A DNA stretch of 64,000 bases from Taxillus chinensis (taxonomy: Eukaryota; Streptophyta; Magnoliopsida; Santalales; Loranthaceae): the NCBI GenBank assembly GCA_023512835.1, contig CM042088.1, positions 59,517,579 to 59,581,578 of the forward strand. The letters are read 5' to 3'. The first letter of the stretch is position 1. Every line of letters begins with the position of its first letter. The position numbers were made by a program, and so were the translations under genes. Below are positions 10,642 through 23,242 of the stretch, one piece after another. The notes beneath the pieces are model-generated. The model had not been told where the DNA came from. It did no database searches and was given only the letters and a program-made list of their open reading frames with translations.

Positions 10642-11165
10642 GATTCAGTTAAGGAAGGCTGCTGCTCAGTTTGGTCTTTCAGCACTTCAAAAGTCTCTTC
10701 CGGTTCCGTCTCAGCAAAATCCACCTGCTGCAGTTCGTGATCCAAGCTTTCAATGATCAAGCTTTCTTCGAAGTAGCTGTACACGAATTCAGCAATCTGA
10801 TCAATCCAATAACAGCTGGAATGATCATTCGCCTTGCGCATCGAACGCTCCATGTTGAACACCACTGCGTCTTCATCCACACGCGCGTCAACTCCCCTAA
10901 GTTTACATCGATCAAGGCCCTTCCCGGTACTCAAGAATGGCCTTCCAAGAATCAGCTGGACTCCTTTATCTTCCTCCATTTCCAAAACAACAAAGTCCAC
11001 TGGGAAGATAAAGCGATCCACCTTGATTAAAACATCTTCAATGATGCCCGCCGGCTTTCCTATCGAGCGATCGGCAAATTGTAAAGATATGGAAGTGGGC
11101 TTTATTCCATCAAGCCCGATCGCCGATAGATAGACATTGGCATCAGTTTTATACTCGCCCCTAAA
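10642..11165 (-). pseudogene. Athila-1 protease region (partial)
   Basis: The frame 11021-10632 contains EMEEDKGVQLILGRPFLST, a typical downstream block of the Athila aspartic protease domain. The same block in Athila-2 reads MEEGGAMPLILGRPFLAT. The active-site region upstream lies in other frames at about 11040-11165 and is broken. The frame continues toward RT but is interrupted at 10637 by the nested 3 kb LTR. Confidence 0.75.
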
Positions 11166-13207
11166 TCACATAGGGCTTGCTCCAATTGCGAGGTGCCAAT
11201 GGTGCAGGTCGAGTGAAACTACCCGGATCTTTAAGCTTGGGTGGTAGCTTGTCCGCACCACCGCACCGATGTCATTTGTGAGAGCCACTATCTCACAATC
11301 AGTGTAACTTCTCCTCTTGGACAGTAGATCCTTTAAAAATTTGACATATCCAGGCATCTGCTCCAAGGCTTCTATGAATGGGATGTTCACCTCCAGCTTC
11401 TTGAATACATCTAAGAATTTTTGGAACTGAGCATCTAATTTCTTTTTCCTCAGCCTCTGAAGATACGACATAGGAGGTTGATACGGAACGGGAAAGCTAA
11501 CTTCAGGCTGACAGACTATCGGTTGACTACTCCCAACCTTTTCCTTCTGGTCCTTACATTGCTCAAGATCTCCTTCTTTAGCTTCCTCCTTGGGCATCCG
11601 TTCCGACTCCTCCTTGGTTGGCTCAATTTTCTTCTCTCCAGCTGGTAGTTCTTTCCCACTTCTAAGCATTATAGCTTTGCATTGCTCCCTTCGGTTGACC
11701 TCCGTATTCTTTGGGAAAAGTGTTTGATGAAGATGGCCTAACCGCATTTGCTAGCCGGCCAATCTGTCGCTATATATTCTTCATGGCAGCCCCAAGATCC
11801 TGGGACGAAGTGGTAAGGGACTCAATCCTCGTCTCCCCCCTTACTCATTCGGTCGGTTGCTTGCTTAGCAAATTGATAAAAGAAATTCCACATCTCTTCA
11901 TCCTTTGCCTTCTCTTTATCTTCCTCCTTCGTTGAGGCATCTTCTGGAACCCAGGAGGAAGTTGTGGCCGAGAATGTTCTCCATATCTTGTGTTGCTCCC
12001 ATCGCAGGGACCTTAGTCCGCCTTTGCCATAAGTAAGGCCGTTGTTGAAATTGGTGAGGTCCTCCCCGATTCTGGAAGTTCTTTGGGCGGCGGAGGATTG
12101 CAGTCCTGGTTTGGATTTTGAAATTGTCTCTGGAATCCTCCACCTCGATTCCCAACATATTGGGCTTCTTTGTATAGTGGGCTCGGCAGCAGCGTCTTCA
12201 AGAATCGCCTTTGGTTGTTCGGTTCCGCCCTCCATACGAACAGCCACATCGACATTTGCTCTGTCAGGAACTCCATCTTCCTTGTCAACTCATCAAACCG
12301 AGTTGAATTTGATGAATTTGATACCATGACCATCGACTCAGCTCTAGGGCGTCCGTCATTGGACCATTGGCGGTTGGACAACGCCATTCGCTCTATAAGC
12401 TCCACCGCCGCGAAGGCTCCATCATCATGAATGCTCCTCCAGCACCGCATCTATCATGCTCCTTGTATTTGCGTGCGGACCTGCATAAAAAGATTCGACT
12501 TGTAACCATTCTGGCTCGCCATGATTAGGACACCTCCTAACCAAGTCTTTGAATCGCTCCCAGGCCTCGTATAGCGACTCATCACCGTCTTTGGATGAAT
12601 TGATTTATTTGGCTCCTTAAATGAATAACTCTTGTTGGTGGAAAGTACTTGGAGAGAAACTTCTCCACCATTTGGTCCCATGTGTGTATCTTTGCCAGCA
12701 GGTAGGACTGGAACCAACCAAGAGCTCGGTCCTTCAGGGAAAACGGGAAGAGTCGCAACTTAATGGCGTCATCCGAGACTTCATTGATTTTGATGGTGTC
12801 GCAAATTTGCAAGAATCGCGCTAGATGGTTGTGTGGATCATCTAGTGCCGAGCCTCGGAATGCATCTTGCCCAACCATTTGCGAGAACGCAGGCTTCGGC
12901 TCGAAGTTATTTGCTTGGACCGGCACCCTTCTAATGCCTGAATACTCATCCGATAAGACAGTCTAGCATAATCCATGAAGGTCCTCGGCTGATAACCGCC
13001 TTGGCCGTTGTGTCCCTGATCTTCTCTTGCTCTGTTTTCAGCCATGATTTCTTCACACAAGGTATGTAAGCCGTCCAACTGCTGTTCAGCTGCAACTAAT
13101 ACCCTCTGAGCCCTTCGTTGCTCTCGCAACGTCCGTTCGATTTTGGGATCGTATGGTAATAGCTCACCCCTGGTGTGACGCATACACAGAGGAATTTTCT
13201 CAAACAC
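11166..13207 (-). pseudogene. Athila-1 gag (broken)
   Basis: Gag forms the virus-like particle. The likely start at 13207 opens a frame with TRGELLPYDPKIERTLR, a usual Athila Gag N-terminus. Further parts are in frames 12926-12582 (DPHNHLARFLQICDTIK and LRLFPFSLKDRALGWFQS, the capsid core), 12450-12013 and 11747-11166 (CKAIMLRSGKELP, PFIEALEQMPGYVKFLKDLL). At least four frameshifts separate these blocks. I see no intact CCHC knuckle. Upstream, 13208-13339 is the short leader between the primer-binding site and gag. Confidence 0.85.
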
Positions 13208-13339
13208 CTATGGTGCACCCCTGCAAAGTAGCAAAACCAACGAGATACCAGGTAACACCGTACTAGCAAACTTATAATCCAGATCACAAATAAACGTAAG
13301 AACCTAATGTCACTTAGTCCTAACAACGTTTGGCTTGCC

Positions 13340-13357
13340 TCCCCGGTAACGGCGCCA
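13340..13357 (-). promoter_or_regulatory. Primer-binding site (tRNA-Asp type) of Athila-1
   Basis: The minus strand reads TGGCGCCGTTACCGGGGA, which matches the 3' end of plant tRNA-Asp except for one change (GTTACC instead of GTTGCC, as judged against Athila-2). It starts a few bases inside the 5' LTR boundary and sets the direction and left edge of the LTR. Confidence 0.85.
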
Positions 13358-13363
13358 AAAACT

Positions 13364-14882
13364 TGACCCGTATAAATTGTGTCTATAGGTTTTGCAGCAA
13401 GTGCACTGGTCAAGTAATAAAATGGAGTATTAAGACTCCGGTTGTCGAACCCACAGGGAGGTAGCTAATCTTTGTTAAGCGGCAAGCACTAAGCTAATAA
13501 GTTGATTTTATGTTTGGACAATTGATTTTTGTTGTACACATAGTTTGAACGAAAAATGATTAAATCAGAATGTTGGCAAGCTATTGGTATAGAAATTTCA
13601 GTGATTAAGGATCTAGGGTCACAATGTTTACCACCCAATCGATTGTAATAGTCTGGTTATGGCTCTTGTTCTTGATTTATGTTCTAGTTTATGTTCATGT
13701 TGATTATCTCCTACCTATCTTACATTTGGTCCATGCTAAGATAGATTTAAGGCTTTTATCCCATTTGGTCCATGTGAATAAAAGTGATCAAGGTAGATAA
13801 ACAATCTAATAGTTGCAGACTTGGTCCATCATGCAATATTAAATCTAATTCACTAGTGTTCTACCCTAGACAAGGGCTAAGATTACCTAATTATGCATAA
13901 ACTAGGCATTTCCATACAAGCAAGTGAATTAAACAAGAACTGAATTCTATTTTATTAAACAACCATAACCAAACTGAATACAATTTATTGGGGGCTACAT
14001 TGCTCCCCTAGACGAATAAAACTACTCCATAATCATGACAAAAGCAATAACAATTACAAGAAAGAACATGATTACAGTACCAAGACAATAAAGGAAGACC
14101 CCAAGATGAACCAGGACTCCGGCCTCCAACGACTCCGGCGTCGCCGCCCAAAATCACTCCTTGCCAAGGACAATCCGATCTTTTAGCAATGGCTATAGTT
14201 CTTTTCGAACTCAGATCAGATTCTCCCACTCAAGATGATTTACAATGCCTCCCAAGCCCCCTATTTATAGGATTTAGTGGGCCAAATTAGGGTTACAAAA
14301 AGTGTGCCCTAATTATAAATGTGGTCACGACCAAAATGACGTCGTTTTGGTTAGTGACACTATTTGACGTTCTAGGCGAAATAAAACTCAAACTACACCA
14401 AATTTGACCCCCAGTTCTTTAGAGGAAAATGATTAAAACAACAAAACACATCATTTGGAGCTCAAAAATGCCTGCACGTGAGAATGCACGTGAGAAGACC
14501 CTTTTCACGTGCAGCTCCAATTCGACTCAAATTTGCTCCAAAGCTTCCTCTTGAGTTGTAGAAGGCATCCATGCAATAAAATCCTTGCACGTGAGAATGC
14601 ACGTGAGAAAGCTTTTCACGTGCACCTTGATTTTGCCTTCATTTTGCTTCCATCTTCTTCCTATAGCTTCCTCTTGAGTGTATGGAGTGATCTAGCGAAG
14701 GTGTGTGGGAAAAGGTTGTTCCAAACCCTGCCAAAAACACTCAAAAAGTACCACTATACACCAAACAGGTTCTTCCTAGGGGTTAGAGCAAATATGTGTA
14801 AAATAGCATGCAAATAGGTACAAAACATACGCTAAAACACCCTATATAAGGTCTAGGATAACGGCATAAATGCACGTTATCA
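13364..14882 (-). mobile_element. 5' LTR of Athila-1
   Basis: The LTR is bounded by TGACCCGTATAAATTG on the primer-binding side and GTTATCA at the other end, 1519 bp in all. The TATA box (CTATAAATAG, minus) is at 14261-14270. Upstream of it in transcription direction are an ACGTC box at 14333-14348 and two palindromic G-box clusters at 14473-14512 and 14587-14623 (GCACGTGAGAA...TTTTCACGTGC). The U3 part is homologous to that of LTR-A (see findings). It is inserted in the RT of copia-1; the flanking five bases at 14883-14887 are CTTAC. The matching 3' LTR lies outside the window or is lost. Confidence 0.85.
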
Positions 14883-15790
14883 CTTACTATCTTCTATACC
14901 ATACTTCTTCAGTAATTCTTTGGCATACTTGTGCAGAGATATGAAAAATACCTCCAACAGTCTGCCTAATCTGCAGTCCTAAGAAGTAGGTTAATTCTCC
15001 TATGAGAGACATTTCAAATTCATCACTCATTCTCTTAGCAAAATCTTCACATAATCCTGAGTGACTTCCTTCGAAGATAATGTCATCTACATAGACTATG
15101 ATAGCCACTTGACCTCTGTCTGAATTTAGAATGCAGAGATTATGATCTGCTATTCCTCTGCTGAAATTCATTTTCTTTAAATATCCATCAAGTCGGTTAT
15201 ACCATGCTCTAGGAGCTTGTTTCAAGCTATACAAGGCTTTCTTCAATCTGCACAAAGGTGTCTCATCATTAGCTATCTGCACTCCATCTGGTTGCTCTAT
15301 ACATACCTCTTCTTTCAGTAATCTATTTAGAAAGGCAGACTTCACATCCATCTGGTAAACTTTGAAACTCTTGTCTGCTGCTAATGCAAGAAACATCTTA
15401 ATTGTTTCTAGCCTTACTATTGGTGCAAACGTTTCATCCACATCAATACCCTTAATCTAAAAGTACCCTTTGCATACCAGTTATGCCTTGTTCCTTACCA
15501 CTTTGCCATCCTCATTCAATTTATTTTTGAATACCCACTTTGTGCCGATGACATTCTTGTGCTTTGGTTTGAGAACCAACTCCCATATCTTGTTCTTTTC
15601 AATCTGATCTAGCTCCTCATTCATTGTTGTTATCCAAGCTTAATCCTCCACTGCTTCTCCAACTGACTTTGGTTCAATTTGAGAGAGTAATACAGTAGCT
15701 TTTATAAACGTTCTCCTGGTTGTTACTCCTGCTTTGGGATCACCAAGGATCTGATCCTTGTCATGTACACTGGATCATATCCTCCTGGTT
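14883..15790 (-). pseudogene. Copia-1 reverse transcriptase (truncated by Athila-1)
   Basis: The frame 15441-14887 encodes the core of a Ty1/copia RT, with VYQMDVKSAFLN near residue 30, LYSLKQAPRAWY near 75, and the catalytic YVDD in IVYVDDIIFEGS near 118. The protein stops where the Athila-1 LTR begins, inside the conserved KELL region, so the RT C-terminus, RNase H and 3' LTR of copia-1 lie beyond Athila-1, outside the window. Upstream, 15450-15790 holds the RT N-terminus in broken frames, with a stop near 15457. Confidence 0.9.
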
Positions 15791-16434
15791 CTCTTACTAG
15801 AATTTTCTTTCAGGATTGGACTCTTCCTTTTTATCTTTATTAGACTTCCCTAAGTCTGTGTCCTCATTCTTCTTTTCTTTTTCATGCTCAGACTTTTCTT
15901 CTTTCTGAGCTTCTTCTACCTCAAATTCTGGATTCTCATACTTAGTTATATGCTTCTTCCAGTTCTCATCAACCTTAACTTCACTTGAAGTTATCACTTT
16001 TCCAATTCTTTGAAGAAATATCCTAATACCCTTTGCCTGAACTGTCTTTATAAAGCAAGGACTTCCAAATATTCTGAAGTAGTTGGTTGTTGACTTCTTC
16101 CCACACCATAATTCATAAGTGTGCAGTCTGTCCTTGGTCTCAATGTTACTATGTTCAGTAAATGTACTATTATTTTGATTGCCTCTGTCCAAAACCTTGC
16201 ATTTAGATTAGCTTTTAGCAGTAAGGTTCTGCCCATTTCAATGATAGCCCTGTTCTTCCTTTCAATAACCCCATTTTGTTGTGGAGTTCTTGCTGCTGAT
16301 AATTGATTTTAAATCCCATGTTTATTTAGATATCTTTCATAGGCTTCACTAGCAAACTTAGTACCCTAATCAGATCTTAAGATTTTGATTCTTCGACCAC
16401 AGTCATTTTTAGCTTTTCTTCTGTACTTCTTGAA
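15791..16434 (-). pseudogene. Copia-1 integrase, C-terminal half
   Basis: The frame 16192-15797 carries the integrase C-terminal region (YELWCGKKSTTNYFRIFGS) and an acidic, Lys/Glu-rich spacer typical of the copia IN-RT linker. Further right, up to 16434, other frames hold the catalytic core end with QQNG-type and ERKN-like motifs, broken by stops. The gene is interrupted at 16435 by a solo LTR and resumes at 18271. Confidence 0.85.
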
Positions 16435-18265
16435 TGTCACGCCCCGGTTTTCCAACCCGAGGAGACCGGAATGCGACCCTCCCTTTATCCGGGTTTGGAT
16501 AAAGGGGTAGAATACAACATACGCTTCACATTTTATTTTCAGAAACCAAAATCACATAATTATTAAATTTAAACCACATGCCTTTATTGTTTCTCAAACT
16601 TCGTTACAATATCTCCCCGCTGGGGTTACAATGCCTCAATAAAATTACATAACGCAAATAACATGAAACAAAGCCACAAAACAGAACTCTTCCACCTTGC
16701 TGTTCCCACCTAACGCCTGTAGGTTCCTGCAAGAAAACACACCATAGTAGGAGGGGTGAGCATCCACAGCTCAGTAGGGATCATGTCTCCCCAACCCATC
16801 CCATGCTCCTAGCATCTACATGCCATGTGTACAAGTGCAGTGTCATGTTACAATAGTTTCAACAGACAATAACAAACCACATCAGTAGTTACAATTCTCC
16901 CACACAAACCACAAGTGATTTAACCGCCTCTTCAGGCCAATGATTTAACCGCCTCTAAGGCATAGTTTCCACAGTCAGTCTCACTGACATTAACTCAGCC
17001 TCTCAGGCTCCACAGTCAGTCTCACTGACATCAACTCAGCCTCTCAGGCTCCACGGGTACACAAGCATTGCCTCAGCCTCTCAGGCTTCTTAGGCTCCAC
17101 AGACATAACAACAAACATTTAACATATATCTCAGTTATTCATGCATAACAACAAACATTTAACATGCATGTCCACCCTGGTATAACATCAAACACCTAGC
17201 ATGCATATCCTCACAGACATTACATCAAATACTTTTCAGGCATAACCACACTGGCATAACATCAATCGCATAACATGCATGGCCTCACAGGCATAATATC
17301 AATATCAAACACCTAGTGTGCAGTGCCACACAGGCCTAATCTCATCCCCATACATGCCACTGAAGGCCAACATCCATATAGGAGATCACACCTATATGGA
17401 TTTACATATAATATATATATATATCTAGATTACGAAATCGACTACCACAAGGCCAAAACCCTGGGATAGGTACAAGGAAGAACAGAACCCCTACCTTGGA
17501 AACGTCCTCCTGCTCTTGCTCCCGCGCTAGACGACGTCCTCCCCACGCAAGACGCTCCGGCAACAAGCCAGCGGCTCTCCCTCCCTCTCTCTCTCTCTCT
17601 CTCTCTCTGCGACGGTTGGTGGAACAACAAACCCTAAAACCTAAAACAGAGGGCTTCTCCTCCTTATATAGACAACACAACATCAAAACGACATAGTTTT
17701 GATTAAGTGAATCGCAGCATCAAAATGACGTAGTTTTGATGGAACAAGCTAAGACCTTCCCACATCCATACACACCAAAATATCCATAATTCCAACATGG
17801 TCCTTTGGGAAAAGATGATTAGAATAACAAAACCAAGGTAACCATGCAAAAATATGTCTGCACGCCAATTTGAACGCCAATTCCCCAATTGGCGTGCAGC
17901 TCCAAATGCACTCAAACTTTACCCCAAGCCTTCTTGCATCATATAAAAGACATCCATGCAAAAAAAACCTTGCACGCCAAATGGGTCTAATTCGTGTGTA
18001 CGTCTTTTTAGCCTGAAACTTCTGTGGTGGATAGAAGACATCATTCTAAGAATCTTTTGCTCTGCACGCCAATTCATCTAAGCCCATCTACTAGGTCAAA
18101 ATCAACCTCCAAAACCGGACAAAACAGCCTAAAAACGCCTGTATATGCAAATAGCATCTTCCTAGGGCATAAAAGCATGTTAGCAAACTCCCTAAAACCC
18201 AACAATTTCCACTCACAAGGCATTTTTGGTTAACTTCTTACATACCACAAACACGGGTCATTACA
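16435..18265 (-). mobile_element. Solo LTR-A (gypsy) in copia-1 integrase, TSD TTGAA
   Basis: It is 1831 bp, begins TGTCACGCCCCGG, ends GGTCATTACA, and has perfect TTGAA repeats at 16430-16434 and 18266-18270. There is no internal coding region, so it is a solo LTR. Features read on the minus strand are a hairpin-rich U3 (GCACGCCAATT...AATTGGCGTGC near 17855-17898), two ACGT boxes near 17690 and 17735, and a TATA box near 17670. A CT microsatellite (17580-17610), a possible splice donor (17490) and a TA run (17406-17424) follow. The 3' part matches 1-413. Confidence 0.95.
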
Positions 18266-18270
18266 TTGAA

Positions 18271-18960
18271 GCACTCCAGAGCTTCTGTCTTGTGCTTTAA
18301 ATACATTATGAAAGTTCTTCTGGTGAAGTTATCCATAATAAAATAAAATATCTCTCACCATTAGGTCCCTTGTTTCTCATTGGTCCACATAGATCAGTAT
18401 ACACAATATTTTGAGTTGCTTCTGATTTATACTTCTTTATCTTGTAATGAAATCTGGTCTATTTTCCATGTAAGCATGCTGAGTAGACATGCTCTCTTTC
18501 TCTTTTGATGTCTGGATGTCTCTGATGGCCTTGTAATTAACAAGCCTTCTCATATTCTCCTGATTAAGATGTCCCAGTCTTCTCTGCCAAAGTTCGTTCT
18601 CTTCAATCTTAGTTAAATGACAGCTATGGGTCATGTTTTCATCAATCACATACAAGTCCCCATCTGTCCTTTCTTCATCTGTTACTGTGTTGTCATTTTC
18701 TCTCTTTACTTGACAACCAGTTTTTGTAAAGGTTACTTCATGACCTGCATCACATAGTTGACTGACGGATGATATATTATATTTCAATCTTTCAACATGC
18801 AAGACATCCTTCAGTTTATTCTTCCTCCTTTTGGAAGATCCTAGCCCCATAATTTTCTGAGAACTATCATTGCCAAATCTTACTTTACCAGATTTGTCCT
18901 TGTTCATATTTGACAATTTATTTAGGTCACTAGTATTATGACCTGAGCAGCCATTATCAA
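18271..18960 (-). pseudogene. Copia-1 integrase N-terminus (GAG-pre-integrase domain)
   Basis: The frame 18916-18437 encodes GKVRFGNDSSQKIMGLGS, KDVLHVERLKYNISSVSQL and ELWQRRLGHLNQENMRRL. This is the HHCC-containing GAG-pre-integrase domain that precedes the copia integrase core. The LGHLN motif supplies part of the zinc site. The frame runs into stops near 18436. The rest of the core, with a TNLCGPM-like motif, lies in 18271-18430 and continues beyond the nested solo LTR. Confidence 0.88.
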
Positions 18961-21381
18961 GGATCCACTATCTATCCTTGATATCTGCTTTCAATGCAAT
19001 CTCAATGATATGAGCCACTTCCTTCTCCTTAGCCATGTAGACTTGAAGTGCTCTTCCTGTTTTACTTTAGACTTGAAGCACTCCCTCTGAGGCGTAGGCT
19101 TCATAGTCTTCTGAGATGCTTCTCTTTCCTTTTCTCTTGAACTTTCATAGTGTTCTTCTTCTTATTCTGCTCAGGAATAAACACTTTCCTTGCACCGTGA
19201 TGTTCATTGCCACACTTATCACAAATCTCCAAGTCTACAAGTACATCAAACTTGTTGTTCGTGGTAATGGGCTTAGGCTTCCACCAGCATGAAGTCTCAT
19301 CATGTCCGTGTTTCTGACAGTGAGTGCAGAAACATCTTACTAGTTTCATTCTTTCCATAGGATACAAGCTCTTTTTGGATGTCTTCGTCTTTGTTCTAGA
19401 AGCTTGTACCGTATACCTCCACCAACAGAATATGGTCATGTGACCCCATACCGCATAGTAATAGCAGTGATCTTAAAACCTAGTGTTGCTAAGCTTTTGG
19501 GCATTTGAGATCTTCTTCAAGACAGGCTTGGCCTTGATGGTTGGCTTCACAAGTTTACATTCTTTCATGAGGGGCATCCGCACATTTGTGGAAATGACAT
19601 ATGCATTAAATTTTTTCACATTCTTGGAATGCTCAAATTTCAGAACGCATTTGTTCATTAAAGTAGTCTTGGACTCCTTCAGATGTCTCTCCATCTTCTC
19701 ATCATTTACACCACCCTTTCCTTTTTTATTACTCTGGGTCACGACGGTGCTCTTCTTAGGATTGTCATCGAAATCTAGATTGATGACCTTCCTCGTCATC
19801 TGCAATGTAATGATCTTCTTCCTATCCTCCTGCAGTGTTGCCCCAATTTTCTGAGCAATCTATGGTGTGGTGAGAGATGTGATCTAGATGCATTCAGAGG
19901 TTGAGGCTTGAGTGGCCTTGTCTTTTGAGATCTTCTTTCGAAGGCATACCAGTTCTTCTTCAAGTCGTTGGATTGTAGTGTCTCTAGTGGTGAGTTCTGT
20001 AGTAATATCATCACATATCTTGATTTGCTCCTCTAGTTTAAGCTTTAGGCTCACGATTTCCTTGCAAAACTTCTTCGAGTCCTCCAGCACCTTATCCTTC
20101 TATCCTCTGACTTCTACAAGCACTTCCTTGGCTTGCTTGAGCTCTCCTTTGAGCTTCTTAATCCTGCGTTCTCTCATACGGATCTCCTTTGTTGCAAGTT
20201 CGAGCTCCTCCTCCAGATGAACTTCTTCTTCTACTGCCTCTTCCTCCTCTAAGGTTTTGCTGCCATTGTCTACCTCTATCTTGGCGACAAAAGCATAATC
20301 TGATGAACATGCATCTTCATCATTAAATTCAGAAATCCAGCTCATATAGTTCTTGTGTGAGCCCTTGTTCTTCTGTGGAGCTGCTGGTCTTCTTGTGGAA
20401 TTGCTTCTTTGGTATGATGATTTCTTCCATTTTATGTCCTCTTCATCTGAGGCTTCATCATCCGAGTCATTAGCTTTCACTTTGCATTGAGATGTAAAGT
20501 ACTCCCTCTTTCCACACTTAAAACACTTAAGGGAAAGTCCTCCTTTCCCTTTTCCGCCAACTTGCTTTCCTACTCCACCTCTTCTAAATTTTCTAGTAGG
20601 CTACTACCTCATCTTCACTGTTTTTACTATCACTATCCTCTTGTTCTTCTAAGGACTCAACTTCTTTGTTTATCTTTAATTTCTTCATAGCTTTAAAGGC
20701 TACTTCTTTTGATTCCTTGGTTATAGGTTGGGATGTTGATGTGGATGGCTCTTCATAAGAGTGCAACTTTATTTCGAATGCAGTCAGACTACACTACAAC
20801 TCCTGCAACGTCATTGTCTTCAGGTCTCGGTTGTTTTCTAGAACTTCCACCCTTGGGATGATTCTCTTGGGTAGAACTCTCAGCACCTTCTTTACAATTG
20901 CAAAGTTCTTATTTTTTCCATGACTTTTCATGTCATTGACAATCTCTGTTATGTGTACAAAGAACTCTTATACACTCTCTTGCTCCTCCATCTTGAGGAC
21001 TTCATACTTTTGAGTGTACAATTGCATCCTGATTTCCTTTAATCTATCATCACCTTGATAGATACTTTTTAGTTTATCCCATAGCTCTTTTGCTACTCCA
21101 CAATCCATCACCTTTGCATATTCAAAGTCTGTGAGTGTTGATGTAATCACACTCAAAGCTCTGCCATTTAGCTCATAGGTTCTTCGTTCAACTTCTATGG
21201 GTTCTCTGTCGTTGGCTGGTTCTATGTATCCATCTCTTATTACCTACTCAACGTCCATACCCATGGACATAAATACCGTCTCCATCCTTGCTCTCCATAT
21301 CTTGTAATTTGTGCCATCAATAATAGGTACTCTTTCTGCGTAGTTGGAGCTGGTACTCAGTCCACTAATAGGAATCTCCAT
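18961..21381 (-). pseudogene. Copia-1 gag-protease (broken, extended Gag)
   Basis: Translation would start at 21381 (MEIPISGLSTSS). The capsid-type Gag domain follows, then a CCHC knuckle near 20515 in which the His has become Tyr (CFKCGKREYFTSQC). An acidic segment and a coiled coil of about 100 residues come next (frames 20480-20100 and 20090-19884). A further knuckle is intact near 19300 (CTHCQKHGHDETSC), and a partial one lies near 19215 (CDKCGNEHHGARKV). The protease active site is near 18950 but altered. In-frame stops (for example near 20970 and 20605) and frameshifts kill the gene. Copia-Q carries a better-preserved version at 44797-47309. Confidence 0.85.
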
Positions 21382-21511
21382 TTATATATATACCAATGAA
21401 TTCTTGCTTGGTCCATTAAGATATTAAGCCGCAGATCTCCATAACACAAATATATCGATCTGCGAAGTCACTTCTCTACAGAGTGATAAATCTATCTCCA
21501 GTGAGAACTTA

Positions 21512-21523
21512 GCTCTCATACCA
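21512..21523 (-). promoter_or_regulatory. Primer-binding site (tRNA-iMet type) of copia-1
   Basis: The minus strand reads TGGTATGAGAGC, one mismatch from the TGGTATCAGAGC site complementary to initiator tRNA-Met. It is two bases inside the LTR edge at 21526. Confidence 0.85.
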
Positions 21524-21525
21524 AT

Positions 21526-22449
21526 TGATATTCGCAAGATCCAAGCAAAATCGTCTGGGTATACGGGTTTATATACAAAGAGGGGGGTGAATTTGTATAC
21601 TTAAAACTATTTCCTTTTAATTTAAGAGAAGTATGATACTCAGAGGTATTCTACAGATGAGGTTCTTGTTTGGTTAGTATTTCAGTGTCTTATGTAAGAT
21701 CAGCTTAATAGCTATTATGTATGGGAAGTAAAAGACAGACACACAGTTTACGTGATTCAATCAATGTGATCTACTCCACAGTGGTGAGAGTGTACCTACA
21801 CTGAGTCTAATCCACTATATGCGTTTAATACAATTGGGTCTACCGCTTATTACAATAGGGTCAACTCTCTTTGCTCTTAAATGCAAATACGAAAACAGTA
21901 TTACTCCAGTACTCACTCACTATGAAGAGCTATTTCGCGCAATCTACTTTTGCATATCTAGTCATTTGCACTATTTGACCTTTAACCACTCCTTCACCGA
22001 ACTCATAATCTGTTCATGAATGTATAAGGAATGAAGACAGATTAACTCACTGTTGTCTCGCTTACAATCTTCCTCTCTCTCTCTCTTTGTATTCTGTATG
22101 AACTACTTTATGTCGTCTTTGTATTGCACAAGATACCTTTCTTGTGTTCTCTTAAAGTTCTAACGCTCCCTTGAAGAAAGGCATATGCTTGACTTATATA
22201 GGTTGGCCAAAGTATGAAACTTTTATGCTATGGTTAGGCATGTACCATCTTTTGATACCATACAATACACAACTTAGTATGATGCCTTAATTCCATGACA
22301 TATACACATTTATAGCATAAACTTTATAACACTCAATCCCCACCACGTTCTTCCTATGATTCCCAACCACAACAAGTACCTCTAATGGTCTCAACTCTTA
22401 CAAACTAATCGTAACTTACTACCACAAAGAATGACCATGAATGAAATAC
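21526..22449 (-). mobile_element. Copia-1 5' LTR (truncated)
   Basis: The LTR begins TGATATTCGCAAGATCC next to the primer site. It shares the ggggggtgaat block with the copia-Q LTR at 47442 and, in reverse complement, with 54282-55543. Its distal end is lost where an LTR fragment begins at about 22450. It contains no coding sequence. Confidence 0.75.
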
Positions 22450-22493
22450 ACCATTAAAGGACAACATTCATATAGGAGATCACACCTATATGA

Positions 22494-22527
<34 letters not shown>

Positions 22528-23242
22528 TTATATCATCTACCTTAAGACCTAGCCCTAGAATAGGTTCAAAAGAGTATAGAATCTCTACCACAAATTCAGC
22601 TGAACTTAGGGTTTCGAATTGAAGGATCTTTATTGCTCTTTGCTCCTCTTCGGTAGGCGTCTCCCACTCAAGAACGCAGCGATAATGGTTAAGTCGATGG
22701 TGATTCCTCTCTCTCTCTCTCTCTTTTTCAAAACTATATTTAGAACCCTAAAATCACAAAACAAGGAGACATATATCGAAAATACATTGACGTAAGGCCG
22801 ACACTGACCAAAAACAACCCGGGATCAACTACATCGACCACTGTTTCTCATGTTGACCAGAAACTCAGGTCGACCAACTTCCTTCTAGACATGGTTGACG
22901 TACACCTGAATCGATCACGTCAACCAACTCTCCTAGTCGACCTCGACGACTCCCGTTCCACATTGACCACACGTTAAAAATCATCTCGTATTGACTAACA
23001 CTTGAAGAAAACTCTTGGGACTCTCCTCTGGTCGACCTTGACCAAGAATTATGTCAGGTCGACCACATCGACCACCCACATCAACCATGGTTATATCTCC
23101 CTTGACCCCTGCTCACTGATCGAGCAGCGAGACCTCTGCCGAGGTGCTGCATCCTCAGACTCCAGCTAACCATATGGTTAAGAGTCCTTGCCCAAACACA
23201 CAAATGACTAACTTCTCAAAGCCTCAAACACGGGTCATTACA
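22450..23242 (-). mobile_element. LTR fragment related to LTR-A and LTR-B
   Basis: The left part (catataggagatcacacctatatg and a TA microsatellite at 22497-22524) resembles the R/U5 side of LTR-B at 57600-57700. The right end, cacgggtcattaca, is that of LTR-A. A middle part rich in GTCGACC-like words is specific to this copy. The left LTR end is missing, so it is truncated. It separates copia-1 from the plus-strand copia-P. Confidence 0.75.

Larger units (their letters stand above)
1488..14882 (-). mobile_element. Athila-1: Athila-type Ty3/gypsy element (3' LTR not seen)
   Basis: Read on the minus strand the order is 5' LTR, tRNA-Asp primer site, gag, protease, RT, RNase H, integrase, internal promoter array, ORF3. 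This order and the primer site fit the Athila lineage. Without the 3 kb nested LTR and its duplicated CTGAG the visible part is about 10.4 kb. All genes are broken. The element is nested in copia-1 and is itself host to the 7628-10636 LTR. Confidence 0.8.
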
